The notes: a model not told the origin generated them from the letters alone. Positions 46,217 through 55,255 are shown, counted from the first letter of the stretch. The stretch is 64,000 bases of DNA from Brucella pseudintermedia (GCF_008932435.1 NZ_WBWE01000015.1:59391-123390); one strand, 5' to 3'. Translations and numbers: made by a program.

Positions 46217-48838
46217 ATGAGCCTTATTGATGATGACGAAGTGCGTCCCATCCCGTCCGAAACGTCAACGAGACATCATGGCTGGTTCGCGCGCTACCAA
46301 CATTTCCTGTTCCCGATCGCCGGCATCGCCATTGCCTTGCTTGCGGTTTATGTGCTCGAGAACCTCCTCCAGCATACATCTCGCAAAGAAACGCTCGCCG
46401 CGCTGCATAATATGCCGTGGGCCACGCTTTGGTTGGCGGTGTTTTTCACAGCCCTGAGCTACGCTGCTGTCGCACTCTATGATGTCGTGGCCGTCGACAC
46501 GATTGCGCCCAACCAGATTCCGCGCCGCATCGCAGCTATTGCGGGCGCTGCTGGCTATGCAATCTCCAACGCGCTCGGCTTTTCGCTGCTGACCGGCGGC
46601 GCCCTGCGTTATCGCATCTACGCAGCGGAAGGTGTAAGCCTTGCCGACATTGGCAAAATTGTCGGAACATCGTGGTTCGCGATCTGGTTCGCGCTCATCA
46701 TAATGGTCGGCACTGCGCTTCTCATCGATCCACGGGATGTTCCATGGCTTTCCGCAATCGATTCCCGCATTGATATCGTTGCCGGTATCGCCATTCTGGG
46801 CGGCATCGGCTGGCTGATCTACTGGCTGTCACATGGACAACGTGCCTTCACGATCGGTTCATTCAGTCTGCGCCTACCCAACTCAAAGGGAGCGCTGATC
46901 CAGATATTTGCCGGGCTTGTGGATGTAGGCGCCGCAGCGGCTACGCTCTATGTCCTCATGCCCGCCGATGCTGTGCCAAGCTTCGCCGTTTTCTCACTCG
47001 TCTATGTGATCGCCATCGTGCTGGGCATCGCCAGCCATGCGCCCGGCGGCCTCGGCGCCTTCGAAGCGACAATCATTGCAGGTCTTGGTCTTGGCGGAAA
47101 ACCGGATGCGATTGCGGCGCTTCTCGCCTACCGGCTTATCTATACGATTATGCCGCTTGTCGTGGCGACCGCGGGCATTCTCATATGGGAGATCATGCGC
47201 CGGCGCCATATGCTTGGCAAACAGGCACGCTTCGCCAAACGCCTCGTCGAACCGCTCATCCCTGGTCTGTCTGCCAGCATCATCTTTCTGGGCGGGATCA
47301 TGCTTCTCGTTTCAGGGGCCACGCCGGACCTTCGCTATCGCGTCGAAGTGCTCTCCGATATCGTTCCTGAATCTTTCATGGAAATGTCTCACCTCGCCGC
47401 CAGTCTCGTCGGTGTGGCCCTGCTTATCGTGGCTCGCGGTCTGTCGAAGAGGCTTGCACGAGCATGGGTGGCCGCGCAGATTTTGCTTCTCTGCGGCGCA
47501 GCCTTCTCACTGGCGAAGGGTCTCGACTGGGAAGAAGCCATCACCCTCTGCCTTTTCGCTTTCACGCTGTGGGGCTTCCGGGATTCGTTCTATCGCCGCC
47601 CCATTTCCGGACCGTTTGACCTGAGCTGGAACTGGATCACCACAGTCGGCACAACGGTGCTTGTTTCCACATGGCTCGGATTTTTCGTCTATCGCCACGT
47701 GGAGTATTCCAACACTCTCTGGTGGGATTTCGCCTGGAACGCCAATGCGCCGCGGTTTCTGCGAGCAACCGTGCTTGTCTTTGCCGTGGTCGCTGCGGTG
47801 GGCCTTTACTCAATCATCAACCGGAACGGACATCGCAGGCGGAAGGTGGATTATTCGATCCCCCGTGCTGTGCCTGCTCTCGTTGCCCAGTGCCCGCATA
47901 CCGATGCTGCTCTGGCACTGCTCGGCGACAAGCAGTTTCTGCTTGCTCCGGACGAGAGTTCCTTCATCATGTATGCGCAGTCTGGCGGGAGCCTGATCGC
48001 GCTTGGCGAACCCGTTGGCAACGAACAGAGTGGCAAGGAGCTTGCATGGTCTTTTCATGGGCTGGCAGACAAGCTTGCGCTACGCACCGTATTTTACGGT
48101 GTTGGTCCGCAAAGCTTGCCCCTCTTTCTGGATATGGGCCTTGTCGCCCTCAAATTAGGCGAGGTCGCCCGCGTTGATCTCACCGAGTTCTCGCTGGAAG
48201 GACCGCGTCGCCAACCGTTCCGCTATGCCGACCGAAAGATCGACAAGGACGGACTGACATTTGAAATAATCCCGGCAGCTGATGTGCCTCCGCTCATTCC
48301 ACGCCTGCGGGAGATTTCGGATGCCTGGCTGGAGTTCAAGTCGGGTAGCGAAAAAGGGTTCTCGCTGGGATATTTCGATGAAGAATATATGAAACGTTTC
48401 GACGTCGCAGTGCTGAAACGCGACGAAGAAATCGTGGCTTTTGCCAATATATGGCGCGGCGCGAATAAAAATGAAATTACCGTTGACCTCATGCGCTACA
48501 TGCCGAATGTCCACAAGCTCCTGATGGACGCGCTTTTCGCTAAATTGCTGATGGCCGGCAAGGAAGAAGGCTACAAGTGGTTCAACCTGGGTGCTGCCCC
48601 GCTTTCCGGTCTGAGCGGCAGTAGGCTGGCTTCCCGCTGGAACCGCTTTGGCTCCTTCATCTACAAACGCGGCGCTGATCTCTATCACTTCGGCGGACTG
48701 AAAGCCTTCAAGGAAAAATTCGATCCTGTCTGGACCCCGCATTATATGGTCTGTCCGGGTGGTCTTGAAACGCCGCGCGCCCTTCTCGATGCCACAACCC
48801 TTATCAATGGCAGCCCACTGGAGTTCATCCGCAAATGA
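46217..48838 (+). CDS. mprF: Phosphatidylglycerol lysyltransferase (MprF/LpiA)
   Basis: 873 residues from the ATG at 46217 (upstream in-frame ATGs exist at 46130 and 46190; none has a strong ribosome site). N-terminal ~540 residues contain about 14 membrane helices of the flippase domain. The C-terminal ~300 residues form the DUF2156 aminoacyltransferase domain, with [16 protein letters not shown] and [13 protein letters not shown]. Transfers lysine from Lys-tRNA to phosphatidylglycerol and flips the product, lowering surface charge; lpiA in rhizobia is induced by low pH. Operon with acvB (4-base overlap). Confidence 0.93.
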   Translation: MSLIDDDEVRPIPSETSTRHHGWFARYQHFLFPIAGIAIALLAVYVLENLLQHTSRKETLAALHNMPWATLWLAVFFTALSYAAVALYDVVAVDTIAPNQIPRRIAAIAGAAGYAISNALGFSLLTGGALRYRIYAAEGVSLADIGKIVGTSWFAIWFALIIMVGTALLIDPRDVPWLSAIDSRIDIVAGIAILGGIGWLIYWLSHGQRAFTIGSFSLRLPNSKGALIQIFAGLVDVGAAAATLYVLMPADAVPSFAVFSLVYVIAIVLGIASHAPGGLGAFEATIIAGLGLGGKPDAIAALLAYRLIYTIMPLVVATAGILIWEIMRRRHMLGKQARFAKRLVEPLIPGLSASIIFLGGIMLLVSGATPDLRYRVEVLSDIVPESFMEMSHLAASLVGVALLIVARGLSKRLARAWVAAQILLLCGAAFSLAKGLDWEEAITLCLFAFTLWGFRDSFYRRPISGPFDLSWNWITTVGTTVLVSTWLGFFVYRHVEYSNTLWWDFAWNANAPRFLRATVLVFAVVAAVGLYSIINRNGHRRRKVDYSIPRAVPALVAQCPHTDAALALLGDKQFLLAPDESSFIMYAQSGGSLIALGEPVGNEQSGKELAWSFHGLADKLALRTVFYGVGPQSLPLFLDMGLVALKLGEVARVDLTEFSLEGPRRQPFRYADRKIDKDGLTFEIIPAADVPPLIPRLREISDAWLEFKSGSEKGFSLGYFDEEYMKRFDVAVLKRDEEIVAFANIWRGANKNEITVDLMRYMPNVHKLLMDALFAKLLMAGKEEGYKWFNLGAAPLSGLSGSRLASRWNRFGSFIYKRGADLYHFGGLKAFKEKFDPVWTPHYMVCPGGLETPRALLDATTLINGSPLEFIRK

Positions 48839-50247
48839 CGAAAAGACGCGTTCTTTCTATTGTGCTCGGGTTGGCGCTGGTGGCAGCAGCGATTGTATAC
48901 GGCACAATGCACACTGGTAAAATCGCACGGCTCTGGACAAAGGTGATCGATTCTGACGAACCGGTTATTCACGCCAGTGCCGAAAGGCTATCCAATATCC
49001 CCGTCTATATGCCGGAGAACGACCCGGTCGGTCTTGCTATCCTGCTCAGCGATGACGGCGGCATAGGTGACCGGGAAAAACAATTCATGGATGCCATGCT
49101 TGCGCGGAATATGATCGTTCTGCCGGTTGAGCTTGGCCCTTGGCGCGCTGCGCTCGACAAGGAGGACGGAGAGTGCAACTATCTGGACTCCGATTTCGAA
49201 GCCATCGCCAAGGAAGCCTTGCGTGGGCTGGATCTCGGTGTCTATTTCCATCCCGTCCTGACAGGTATTGGGCAAGGCGCGACCATTGCTTATGCGGCGG
49301 CCTCGGATTCGCCCGATGCGACGATTGCAGGCGCCGTTGCGCTTGATCCGGTTCCGGCCAAGACCCGCCTGCCTTCATGCACGGAGAAAGCTGCGGCAAC
49401 CAAAGCCCCCGACGGAGGCTTCACCTACGGGTTCAATGTGGCAATTCCGGCCCCTGCCCTTGTGATTGGACCAGCCGGATCGCCGGTCAACAATCCCGTT
49501 ACAGCCCGACAGGAAAATTTCGCCATACTTCAATCTGCTCCTGCATTTCCGGCACGTCTGAAAATGGCTGTCGACAATGTCGTTGCCATGGCGGATCAGG
49601 ATGCCAAGAATGAAGCCCTCCCCATCGTCGACCTTCCCGCCAAGGACGGAAATGCCGAGATGGTTGCGGTCTTCTATTCGGGAGACGGCGGCTGGCGCGA
49701 CCTCGACAAATCCATTGGCGAGTGGCTGCAAGCACACGGTGTCCACGTGATCGGTGTGGATTCTCTGCGTTATTTCTGGTCAGAGCGCACACCAGAGGAA
49801 ATCGCCAATGATACGACGGCGATGATCAAAAAAGCGGACCCCACGAATAAACTACCGGTTGCCGTTCTAGGCTATTCATTTGGCGCGGATACATTTCCGT
49901 TCGCCTGGAAATATCTGCCTGCGGCCATACAGGACCGGACCAAAATGATCGGCCTGCTGGGCGTTGAGACCACGACCACATTTCAGGTCTCCATTGAAGG
50001 ATGGCTTGGAATGGATGGGGACAAGGACGTCATTCCGGCTATCTCGACAATCCCCCTTGACCGGGTGGTTTGTGTCTATGGCCAGGAAGAAGAGGATACC
50101 GCCTGCACTGCTGCCGAACTGAAGGGCATGGAAGTCATGAAACTGCCTGGCGGCCATCATTTCGATGAAAATTATGAGCCGATTGCTGCAAGCCTTCTGG
50201 AAAAAATGCGCACCCGTGCCGGATTGCCGCCCCGACCAGCCAGTTGA
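48835..50247 (+). CDS. acvB: AcvB/VirJ-family lysyl-phosphatidylglycerol hydrolase
   Basis: 470 residues. One N-terminal membrane anchor (residues ~7-24), a variable first half with a degenerate hydrolase-like segment ([12 protein letters not shown]), and a C-terminal VirJ domain with the alpha/beta hydrolase nucleophile GYSFGAD and a late GGHHFDENY. AcvB of Agrobacterium and AtvA of Rhizobium tropici hydrolyse lysyl-PG in the periplasm, balancing LpiA. The ATGA overlap with mprF supports this. Confidence 0.92.
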   Translation: MTKRRVLSIVLGLALVAAAIVYGTMHTGKIARLWTKVIDSDEPVIHASAERLSNIPVYMPENDPVGLAILLSDDGGIGDREKQFMDAMLARNMIVLPVELGPWRAALDKEDGECNYLDSDFEAIAKEALRGLDLGVYFHPVLTGIGQGATIAYAAASDSPDATIAGAVALDPVPAKTRLPSCTEKAAATKAPDGGFTYGFNVAIPAPALVIGPAGSPVNNPVTARQENFAILQSAPAFPARLKMAVDNVVAMADQDAKNEALPIVDLPAKDGNAEMVAVFYSGDGGWRDLDKSIGEWLQAHGVHVIGVDSLRYFWSERTPEEIANDTTAMIKKADPTNKLPVAVLGYSFGADTFPFAWKYLPAAIQDRTKMIGLLGVETTTTFQVSIEGWLGMDGDKDVIPAISTIPLDRVVCVYGQEEEDTACTAAELKGMEVMKLPGGHHFDENYEPIAASLLEKMRTRAGLPPRPAS

Positions 50248-50343
50248 TGGGCACGCTTAAAGATCATCAAAGGAACATATACGTAAAAAACTCGTCCCAC
50301 TGTAAAATCAGGATGTTTAGAATGGGGCTAAGTTATTGATTTT

Positions 50344-50395
50344 GGTGAGCGCGCAGGGATTCGAACCCTGGACCTACTGATTAAAAGTCAGCGAA
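50344..50395 (-). tRNA. tRNA-Lys(TTT) 3' fragment marking the attL site
   Basis: On the minus strand the sequence carries an anticodon arm CTGACTTTTAATCAG, a variable loop, a T-arm CAGGG-TTCGAAT-CCCTG, the 3' acceptor strand CGCGCTC and ACCA. The D-arm and 5' acceptor strand (GAGCGCG expected) are missing; the bases upstream are AT-rich element DNA. It is therefore the displaced 3' half left by site-specific integration. Not a functional tRNA. The element's identity segment restores the full gene at the other end, outside the window. Confidence 0.85.
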
Positions 50396-50430
50396 TAATA
50401 TTTTTATTTTCAATATGTTATAGTCTTCAT

Positions 50431-50447
50431 GTGCCATTTGTGTGCCA
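50431..50447. repeat. Direct repeats that may be integrase arm-type sites
   Basis: GTGCCA occurs at 50431-50436 and 50442-50447, an 11-base period, between the attL core and the integrase stop. A third copy in inverted orientation (TGGCAC) is at 51618-51623, just upstream of the integrase start. Helical phasing next to the att core fits integrase arm binding; inference. Confidence 0.4.
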
Positions 50448-50452
50448 ATCTA

Positions 50453-51598
50453 TCATGAGGCGAGCGTTTCGGCAATCCTGTCAAATGCTGCCTTATGATC
50501 GTCGGATGGGAACAGATGACCGTATCGATTCATGGTTATTGCGTAGCTGGCATGCCCCGCCAATGTCTGCACGGCCTTGGGGGGAAGCCCGGCTTCGATC
50601 CACGTCGAAATCGCATAATGCCTCAACGCGTGCCATCCGATATCCGGGGCGTTCGTCTTTGCGATAAGGGGCTTCCAATCCCGTTTCATAAAGTTCGTAT
50701 GCCTGATGAACCCGCCCCTGCTGTCGGTAAACACGAAGTCGTCAACTCCATTATGCTTGGACGCCGCTTTCCATGTCTTCAGCTGATCAACCATCGCCTT
50801 TCCGATTGGAACGGTTCGGCGGCCTGCCCCCGACTTTGTCGTGTCAAACTCGCCATAGGCATCAACACGCGTCTCGACACTGACGTGGCCGTTTTCCAGA
50901 TCTATATGCGCCCATCGCAGCGCCCACTGTTCGGAAGCGCGCAGTCCGGTGGCGGCGGCAAAGCGGATACGCAGGTCGATAGGCGACTGAGCAAGATTGA
51001 GGATTGCCGCTAAAGCCATCTTGGACGGCGGCGTTACTCGCTCCGATCCTTCGTCCCGCTTTCCAATGACGCGGACACCCTTAGCAACGTTTACGCCGAC
51101 TTTGTTCGTCTCAATACCATGCTTGAGGGTGCGGCTTAACGTGCCTAGGACGCGCCGCGTTGTGACAATTCCCGCCCCCGCATTGCGCATGTCATCACGA
51201 AACTTGATGACGTCGGCTGTCGTTAGCTCTGCCAGCGTTTTCTCGCCAATGCCGTTTTCGAAGCCAATGCTGCTTTCGTCGGTGGGATTGATCCAATTAT
51301 CGAAATGCTGCTTCGTCGTCCGAAGATATGACTGAACGACCTTCTCACCGCGCTTGTGACGAAGCTCCATGGCTTTATAGAAATCGTCGCAAATATCCGC
51401 AACCGTAGTTTTCTTCGCCTCCTCCTTGTACGTGGCTGAACCTGTCGTGGCGACGAGTTCAACCAGCCTTGCTTCTGCTTCGCGCTTCTTTGTGAACTGC
51501 TCACGGTGCCGCTTGCCGAGACGATCCGTAAAATCGAGTTGCCAAGCCTCATGCTGGCCGCTGGCATTCTCCCAGGATCGCTTCTTAATTTTGGCCAA
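50453..51598 (-). CDS. int: Tyrosine recombinase / phage integrase
   Basis: 381 residues from a TTG at 51598, which has AGGAG six bases before it and gives the integrase-like N-terminus MAKIKKRSWENASG; longer in-frame ATG starts have no ribosome site. An N-terminal arm-binding/SAM-like region, then the catalytic domain with Arg in AATGLRASEQWALRW, HALRHYAIS (HxxR), GHASYAITMNRYGH with the nucleophile Tyr. Ends 58 bases from the tRNA-Lys fragment it presumably targets. Confidence 0.93.
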   Translation of the reverse strand: MAKIKKRSWENASGQHEAWQLDFTDRLGKRHREQFTKKREAEARLVELVATTGSATYKEEAKKTTVADICDDFYKAMELRHKRGEKVVQSYLRTTKQHFDNWINPTDESSIGFENGIGEKTLAELTTADVIKFRDDMRNAGAGIVTTRRVLGTLSRTLKHGIETNKVGVNVAKGVRVIGKRDEGSERVTPPSKMALAAILNLAQSPIDLRIRFAAATGLRASEQWALRWAHIDLENGHVSVETRVDAYGEFDTTKSGAGRRTVPIGKAMVDQLKTWKAASKHNGVDDFVFTDSRGGFIRHTNFMKRDWKPLIAKTNAPDIGWHALRHYAISTWIEAGLPPKAVQTLAGHASYAITMNRYGHLFPSDDHKAAFDRIAETLAS

Positions 51599-51677
51599 AA
51601 TGAACTCCTGATAATTTTGGCACATACTATACAACGGCACACGAGCCGACAAGCCGACGATACAGAATCATCTCCTG

Positions 51678-51712
51678 TTGACTTTCGTCCTGCATGAGAA
51701 CAAAATAAGAAC
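51678..51712 (+). promoter_or_regulatory. Promoter with LexA-type box, copy 1
   Basis: TTGACT at 51678-51683, 17 bases, then CAAAAT as -10. GAAC-N7-GAAC (51698-51712), the alphaproteobacterial SOS box read from the other strand, overlaps the -10. It lies 21 bases before the 51734 gene and also in the divergent leader of the integrase. Confidence 0.7.
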
Positions 51713-51733
51713 ATCAAAAAACAGGAGAAACCT

Positions 51734-51919
51734 ATGAACGCTCTTGTCCAAAGCTATGACGCCGAAATCGAGGAAGTTCTCGCGTATCACGGTGGAGATG
51801 TGCGCGCTGCCATCGAGGCACTTTTGAAAGACCGCGACTTCCTCATTCGTGAAGTAGAGCTATCGCGTCTCGCTGTCACCCATGGCCATCCTGTCGAACT
51901 CTTTAAGAGGGCAGCCTAA
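51734..51919 (+). CDS. Small phage protein, paralogue A of a duplicated pair
   Basis: 61 residues; AGGAG before the ATG. The core EIEEVLAYHGGDVRAAIEAL followed by LKDRDFL resembles a UBA-like three-helix arrangement (AL-x-x-x-x-GDV-x-A-x-x-x-LL), though no family can be assigned. It shares 29 of 43 residues with the product of 52327-52524. Directly behind an SOS-type promoter, so probably induced on DNA damage. Overlaps the next gene by one base (TAATG). Confidence 0.75.
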   Translation: MNALVQSYDAEIEEVLAYHGGDVRAAIEALLKDRDFLIREVELSRLAVTHGHPVELFKRAA

Positions 51920-52155
51920 TGAAAACGTTCCAGGTCGCACTCCCCGAATCTTACGCCTTGAAGTTTGCACGTCGCGAGGTGCATCGTGATGCTGATCGGC
52001 TTGGTGCACGCCTGCCTCATCGCATGGCCCGCAAGTCTGGAGTTGGTTTCTGCGTTTTCAGTTTTCCTACCGAAAGGTGCATGAGCGCATTTATGCGTCG
52101 GCATGGCGGCAAACCGTTCGGCGATGGGAAATGGGAGAAGGTTTTGGTTCGATAA
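51919..52155 (+). CDS. Hypothetical phage protein, basic
   Basis: 78 residues, rich in Arg/Lys/His, no recognised domain. The segment FCVFSFPTERCMSAFMRRHGG looks like a short beta-alpha unit. Translationally coupled to the preceding SOS-controlled gene, so they likely act together. Function unknown. Confidence 0.65.
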   Translation: MKTFQVALPESYALKFARREVHRDADRLGARLPHRMARKSGVGFCVFSFPTERCMSAFMRRHGGKPFGDGKWEKVLVR

Positions 52156-52220
52156 ACCCGCGAATGCGCACAGGAAATCCACAGGTGATCCCATAAGTTT
52201 TCACAGCGCTGAGTTCGCGA

Positions 52221-52255
52221 TTGACTCTCCTCTCAAACAAGAACATTTTAGGAAC
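52221..52255 (+). promoter_or_regulatory. Promoter with LexA-type box, copy 2
   Basis: TTGACT at 52221-52226, 17 bases, CATTTT as -10, and GAAC-N7-GAAC at 52241-52255. The spacing is identical to copy 1 and both end GAACATCA. It precedes the paralogue gene at 52327. Confidence 0.7.
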
Positions 52256-52326
52256 ATCAGCGGGCGGCGCTGATGAAATCCAGACATGCTTGGTGGCGTG
52301 TGTGTCTGCTTCAATGGAGCAGAACA

Positions 52327-52524
52327 ATGAGTGCGGTTGCGCAGGAAAATGAATACGACGACGAAATTGAATTGGTTCTCGCCTACCACAAGGGCGATGC
52401 GCGAGCCGCGATAGAGGCGCTTCTCAAAGATCGGGATTTTCTCGTTAAAGAGATCGCCATTGCGAGCATGGCTGTCAGCCACGGCTATACCCGGGGCTGG
52501 AAACCGACGGTGTTCGTGAAATGA
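52327..52524 (+). CDS. Small phage protein, paralogue B of a duplicated pair
   Basis: 65 residues. The core EIELVLAYHKGDARAAIEAL then LKDRDFL is nearly the same as in the 51734 gene; N- and C-termini differ. GGAG precedes the ATG at 52327. Its promoter also duplicates the one at 51678, so promoter plus gene were copied as a unit. Overlaps the next gene by four bases. Function unknown. Confidence 0.72.
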   Translation: MSAVAQENEYDDEIELVLAYHKGDARAAIEALLKDRDFLVKEIAIASMAVSHGYTRGWKPTVFVK

Positions 52525-52820
52525 GCGGCAGATCACGCGGCGAACCGCCGAAAACCCTGATCAACAAGCATTACCCGTTTCAGGTAGTTTTGTATCTGAC
52601 AGACGAGCTGCGCAGAACGCTTTCGGACGTAATTACGAATGAACGCCGGCTGGGCGCCTATCACCTGCATGGCTACCAATATCATGAAGGATATCATTTC
52701 TCGATTGTGAAATTCGCGACGCAGGAAGGCCAGCAAGATTTCATTCGGCTTTATGGCGGCGTGCCTTACGACCCGACGGACAAGAAATCCAAGCCGTGGG
52801 CAACGTATTTTGATCGATGA
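52521..52820 (+). CDS. Hypothetical phage protein
   Basis: 99 residues, no recognised domain; mixed alpha/beta composition with a His/Tyr-rich centre (YHLHGYQYHEGYHF). ATGA overlaps on both sides place it in a coupled run from 52327 to 53062. Confidence 0.65.
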   Translation: MSGRSRGEPPKTLINKHYPFQVVLYLTDELRRTLSDVITNERRLGAYHLHGYQYHEGYHFSIVKFATQEGQQDFIRLYGGVPYDPTDKKSKPWATYFDR

Positions 52821-53062
52821 GAATGCGGCCTACCTTTCTGCAAGAAATGCCAGCATCGACCCGGATTATGGATCTTCTCCAGTGGTACGAACTATATGGT
52901 TATTGCTGTCGCTGCGGACATATCGGATCGGTGGATCGGATGATCCTTCTAAGAAAGTTCGGGACGCATACTTACTTCGTTGATTTGCACAGTCGTATGC
53001 GATGCAAGGCATGCACAGCCAAGGGCGATGCGCAGTTTGGAATTACGAAGATGCCGAGGTGA
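52817..53062 (+). CDS. Putative zinc-ribbon phage protein
   Basis: 81 residues. Two Cys pairs, CCRCGHIG and RCKACTAKG, spaced ~35 residues apart, could bind one zinc ion. Small zinc ribbons of this kind are frequent in phage early regions. Start is this ATG overlapping the preceding stop, or an ATG two codons later. Confidence 0.6.
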   Translation: MRMRPTFLQEMPASTRIMDLLQWYELYGYCCRCGHIGSVDRMILLRKFGTHTYFVDLHSRMRCKACTAKGDAQFGITKMPR

Positions 53063-53065
53063 TAG

Positions 53066-53251
53066 ATGAGCGGATACAAAAGCGACAACGCCCATGTAGC
53101 CAAAGCCGGAAGTCTATTTGTGCACCTTTGTGATTCGAACGGCTGCCAGGAATGGGGCTCGTTCGGTTACAAGACTACATATGGCCAGCTTTGGTTCTGC
53201 CGGGCTCATAAGCAGGAAGGCGAGGATGCCCTGTCTGGACGGCGGAAATAA
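53066..53251 (+). CDS. Small Cys/His phage protein
   Basis: 61 residues with Cys in LCDSNGCQEWGSF and WFCRAHKQEG, a C-x4-C...C-x2-H pattern suggesting zinc binding. GAGGTGATAG precedes the ATG. Four bases after the zinc-ribbon gene. Function unknown. Confidence 0.6.
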   Translation: MSGYKSDNAHVAKAGSLFVHLCDSNGCQEWGSFGYKTTYGQLWFCRAHKQEGEDALSGRRK

Positions 53252-53284
53252 GCGCGCTATTCTCTCATCCGCCAGGAGGGTCGC

Positions 53285-53962
53285 ATGTGCAATCTATACA
53301 ATATCACAACGACACATGAGGCCATGCGCCGTCTGTTTCCAAAGTTCGCGGATATGACGAACCGCGTCGATCCGCAGCTGGACGTGTACCCGGATTATCC
53401 CGCGCCTGTTCTGCGAAACGTCAAAGGTGAAGAGCCGGAACTGGCAATGCTGCGCTGGGGCATGCCGACGCCTCCGATGTATGTGAAGGGCGAAGCGGAT
53501 AGTGGGGTAACGAATATCCGCAATCTGACCTCACCTCACTGGAGGCGCTGGCAGGGTGTCGAAAGCAGGTGCGTTGTCCCCGCCACCTCCTTCTCCGAGT
53601 ACGGGCAGGAACCGGACCCGAAGACCAAGCGCAAGCCGCTACACTGGTTCGCTCTAAATGAGGACAAGCCGCTCTTTGCGTTCGCCGGCATATGGACAAG
53701 CTGGAAAGGCGTGCGGAAGAAAAAGGAGGGGCCGGTTGAGGTCGATATCTTCGCATTCTTAACCACTGAGCCGAATGCTGTGGTGAAGCCGATCCACCCA
53801 AAAGCAATGCCGGTCATTCTCCGCACCACGGAAGAAATCGACACATGGCTACGGGCCCCCTGGAACGAAGCCAAAGAAATGCAAAAGCCCCTGCCCGACG
53901 CCGGTCTCATCGGCCTCGCGCCGAGTAATGACAACGAGGAAGCGCAGGCGAGCTTATTTTGA
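53285..53962 (+). CDS. SOS response-associated peptidase (SRAP/HMCES family)
   Basis: 225 residues. Starts MC, so Cys2 becomes the N-terminal catalytic residue; Asn77 in GVTNIRN, Glu105 in TSFSEYG and His171 in PIHPKAMPVIL complete the SRAP active site, at positions close to E. coli YedK. These proteins form thiazolidine crosslinks with abasic sites in single-stranded DNA. GGAGGG before the ATG. In this SOS-boxed phage region it may protect replicating phage DNA. Confidence 0.93.
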   Translation: MCNLYNITTTHEAMRRLFPKFADMTNRVDPQLDVYPDYPAPVLRNVKGEEPELAMLRWGMPTPPMYVKGEADSGVTNIRNLTSPHWRRWQGVESRCVVPATSFSEYGQEPDPKTKRKPLHWFALNEDKPLFAFAGIWTSWKGVRKKKEGPVEVDIFAFLTTEPNAVVKPIHPKAMPVILRTTEEIDTWLRAPWNEAKEMQKPLPDAGLIGLAPSNDNEEAQASLF

Positions 53963-54243
53963 GGAGTTAAGAGCAGATCGCAATAGCATTCGCGTGTCAA
54001 ATTCGTGCCCGACAGCTGACGCTCCCTGCCCATTCATCCCAGCAGTTTATTTGGAACAATCCGGCACAAGATTGGTATGTAACGCGGCGTCTGTATCGGC
54101 GTGGCTCGCTTCGGCAGGCGCTACCTCGTCGGCCATTGATTTGGCCGGCGGGGACTTTGTGATTTGTATTAACGGCTAATTGCGCCCAAGGTTACCTAAT
54201 AGTTGTGGGGGTTTCTACTAGCGCAAGCTAAAGGGAGACCGAA
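53963..54243. other. Non-coding stretch after the SRAP gene
   Basis: About 280 bases. A possible 83-codon frame at 53928-54179 starts inside the SRAP gene, has no ribosome site and no resemblance to known proteins; it is not called. Confidence 0.3.
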
Positions 54244-54558
54244 ATGCCATTTTCTAACGAAGCGAGCCGCATATACGACCCCATCGAAGTGAATTTCATG
54301 CGTAGCTGCTTCAGTAATGCAGCAATCATTCTTGAAGAGAGCGACCACGATTACTCCGCTGCGGATTTGGCATCATGCATTATCCTGCTTTACCAGAGTG
54401 GCCTCAGAGACCACGCTTATCTCAGCGAATTGTCTGCGCGTCTTGCTCATCAACGGTTTGAGAGACGACATGAACTCAAGCAATGTCCAGTCGCCAACAG
54501 CAACTGCTTAAAGCGGACCGTTCCGACCCGATCCATTGAATACGATCCACTCGCTTAG
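54244..54558 (+). CDS. Hypothetical protein
   Basis: 104 residues, GGGAG seven bases before the ATG. Mostly helical in the first 75 residues (AAIILEESDHDYSAADLASCIILLY), then a polar tail. No recognised family. The helical part resembles small regulatory proteins of rhizobial genomes only in composition. Confidence 0.6.
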   Translation: MPFSNEASRIYDPIEVNFMRSCFSNAAIILEESDHDYSAADLASCIILLYQSGLRDHAYLSELSARLAHQRFERRHELKQCPVANSNCLKRTVPTRSIEYDPLA

Positions 54559-54680
54559 GCGGGAACAAAGCGGCTCACTGAAAGTTCAGACACCGCCTGG
54601 AAAACTTCGCGTCAATATGCCTAACAGCAAACTGACGCTGCCCTGCCTTTTTTTTGGCGGGGTTATTTTTGGAGCGCATT

Positions 54681-54935
54681 ATGCCTTGGGATAAGCCGGT
54701 AGACGTACAGCTATATGGGATAGGCAAGTATCGAATTGTGCCCGATACCGCGACAGCCGCCAGATGCCTCCTTAACGATTGGCCGGAAAATGAAGAGGCC
54801 CACGGCAAGGAATACGAGGAAGCGTTGCAGGCTTGCCTCGCCGATCTGGAAGGACTGCCAAACACTGCACGCGAGTCGTTTATAAAAGCCGCGAAGGCCG
54901 CCGGGCTGACGATCCGGCCCAGCCAATGGCATTGA
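54681..54935 (+). CDS. DUF982 domain protein
   Basis: 84 residues matching the rhizobial DUF982 pattern: an N-terminal beta region (VQLYGIGKYRIVPDTATAARCLLNDWP) and a helix with EEALQACLADLEG. Common, often multicopy, in Hyphomicrobiales; function unknown. GGAG sits before the ATG at 54681. Confidence 0.78.
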   Translation: MPWDKPVDVQLYGIGKYRIVPDTATAARCLLNDWPENEEAHGKEYEEALQACLADLEGLPNTARESFIKAAKAAGLTIRPSQWH

Positions 54936-55180
54936 GATCATCCGTGGTATTGATGGATGATAGCGCGAAGCTAGGTCAGGCACACTATGCCAAGCGCGGC
55001 CCCGACTACTCCGGGAAGAGCGCCGGGGCCATTCTTCTGACCGATCGAAAGTTTGCTCAAGCCAATAATCGCCTTTCGCTGAAACCTTTTGCTGACTAGC
55101 GAGTTGTCACAGATAGAAAAACCCGCTGCAATAAAGAACTGCAAGCAGGGTGTTTCCTTTGTCGAAAGGAGAAACTCAAC
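54936..55180. other. Non-coding stretch with leader of the membrane-protein pair
   Basis: About 245 bases. The last 60 hold a short repeat-like leader and the AAAGGAG ribosome site of the 24-residue gene. An 88-codon frame crossing the region (54833-55099) lacks a ribosome site and is not supported. Confidence 0.3.
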
Positions 55181-55255
55181 ATGAACTCCATCATCTATTT
55201 AGTCGGTCTAGTCGTTATCGTGTTGTTCATCCTCTCGTTTCTGGGGTTACGCTGA
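55181..55255 (+). CDS. 24-residue single-pass membrane protein
   Basis: ATG with AAAGGAG nine bases upstream encodes MNSIIYLVGLVVIVLFILSF plus LGLR. Almost the whole chain is one membrane helix with a basic C-terminus. Similar tiny proteins are widespread in rhizobia. Its TGA overlaps the ATG of the next gene (TGATG), so the two are coupled. Confidence 0.7.
   Translation: MNSIIYLVGLVVIVLFILSFLGLR

Noticed and set aside
50344..50430. Complete functional tRNA-Lys
   Set aside because: No D-arm or 5' acceptor strand upstream of the anticodon arm; only the 3' half is present.
54833..55099. 88-codon frame after the DUF982 gene
   Set aside because: Overlaps DUF982 in another frame and has no ribosome site; an internal ATG at about 54928 is not better supported.
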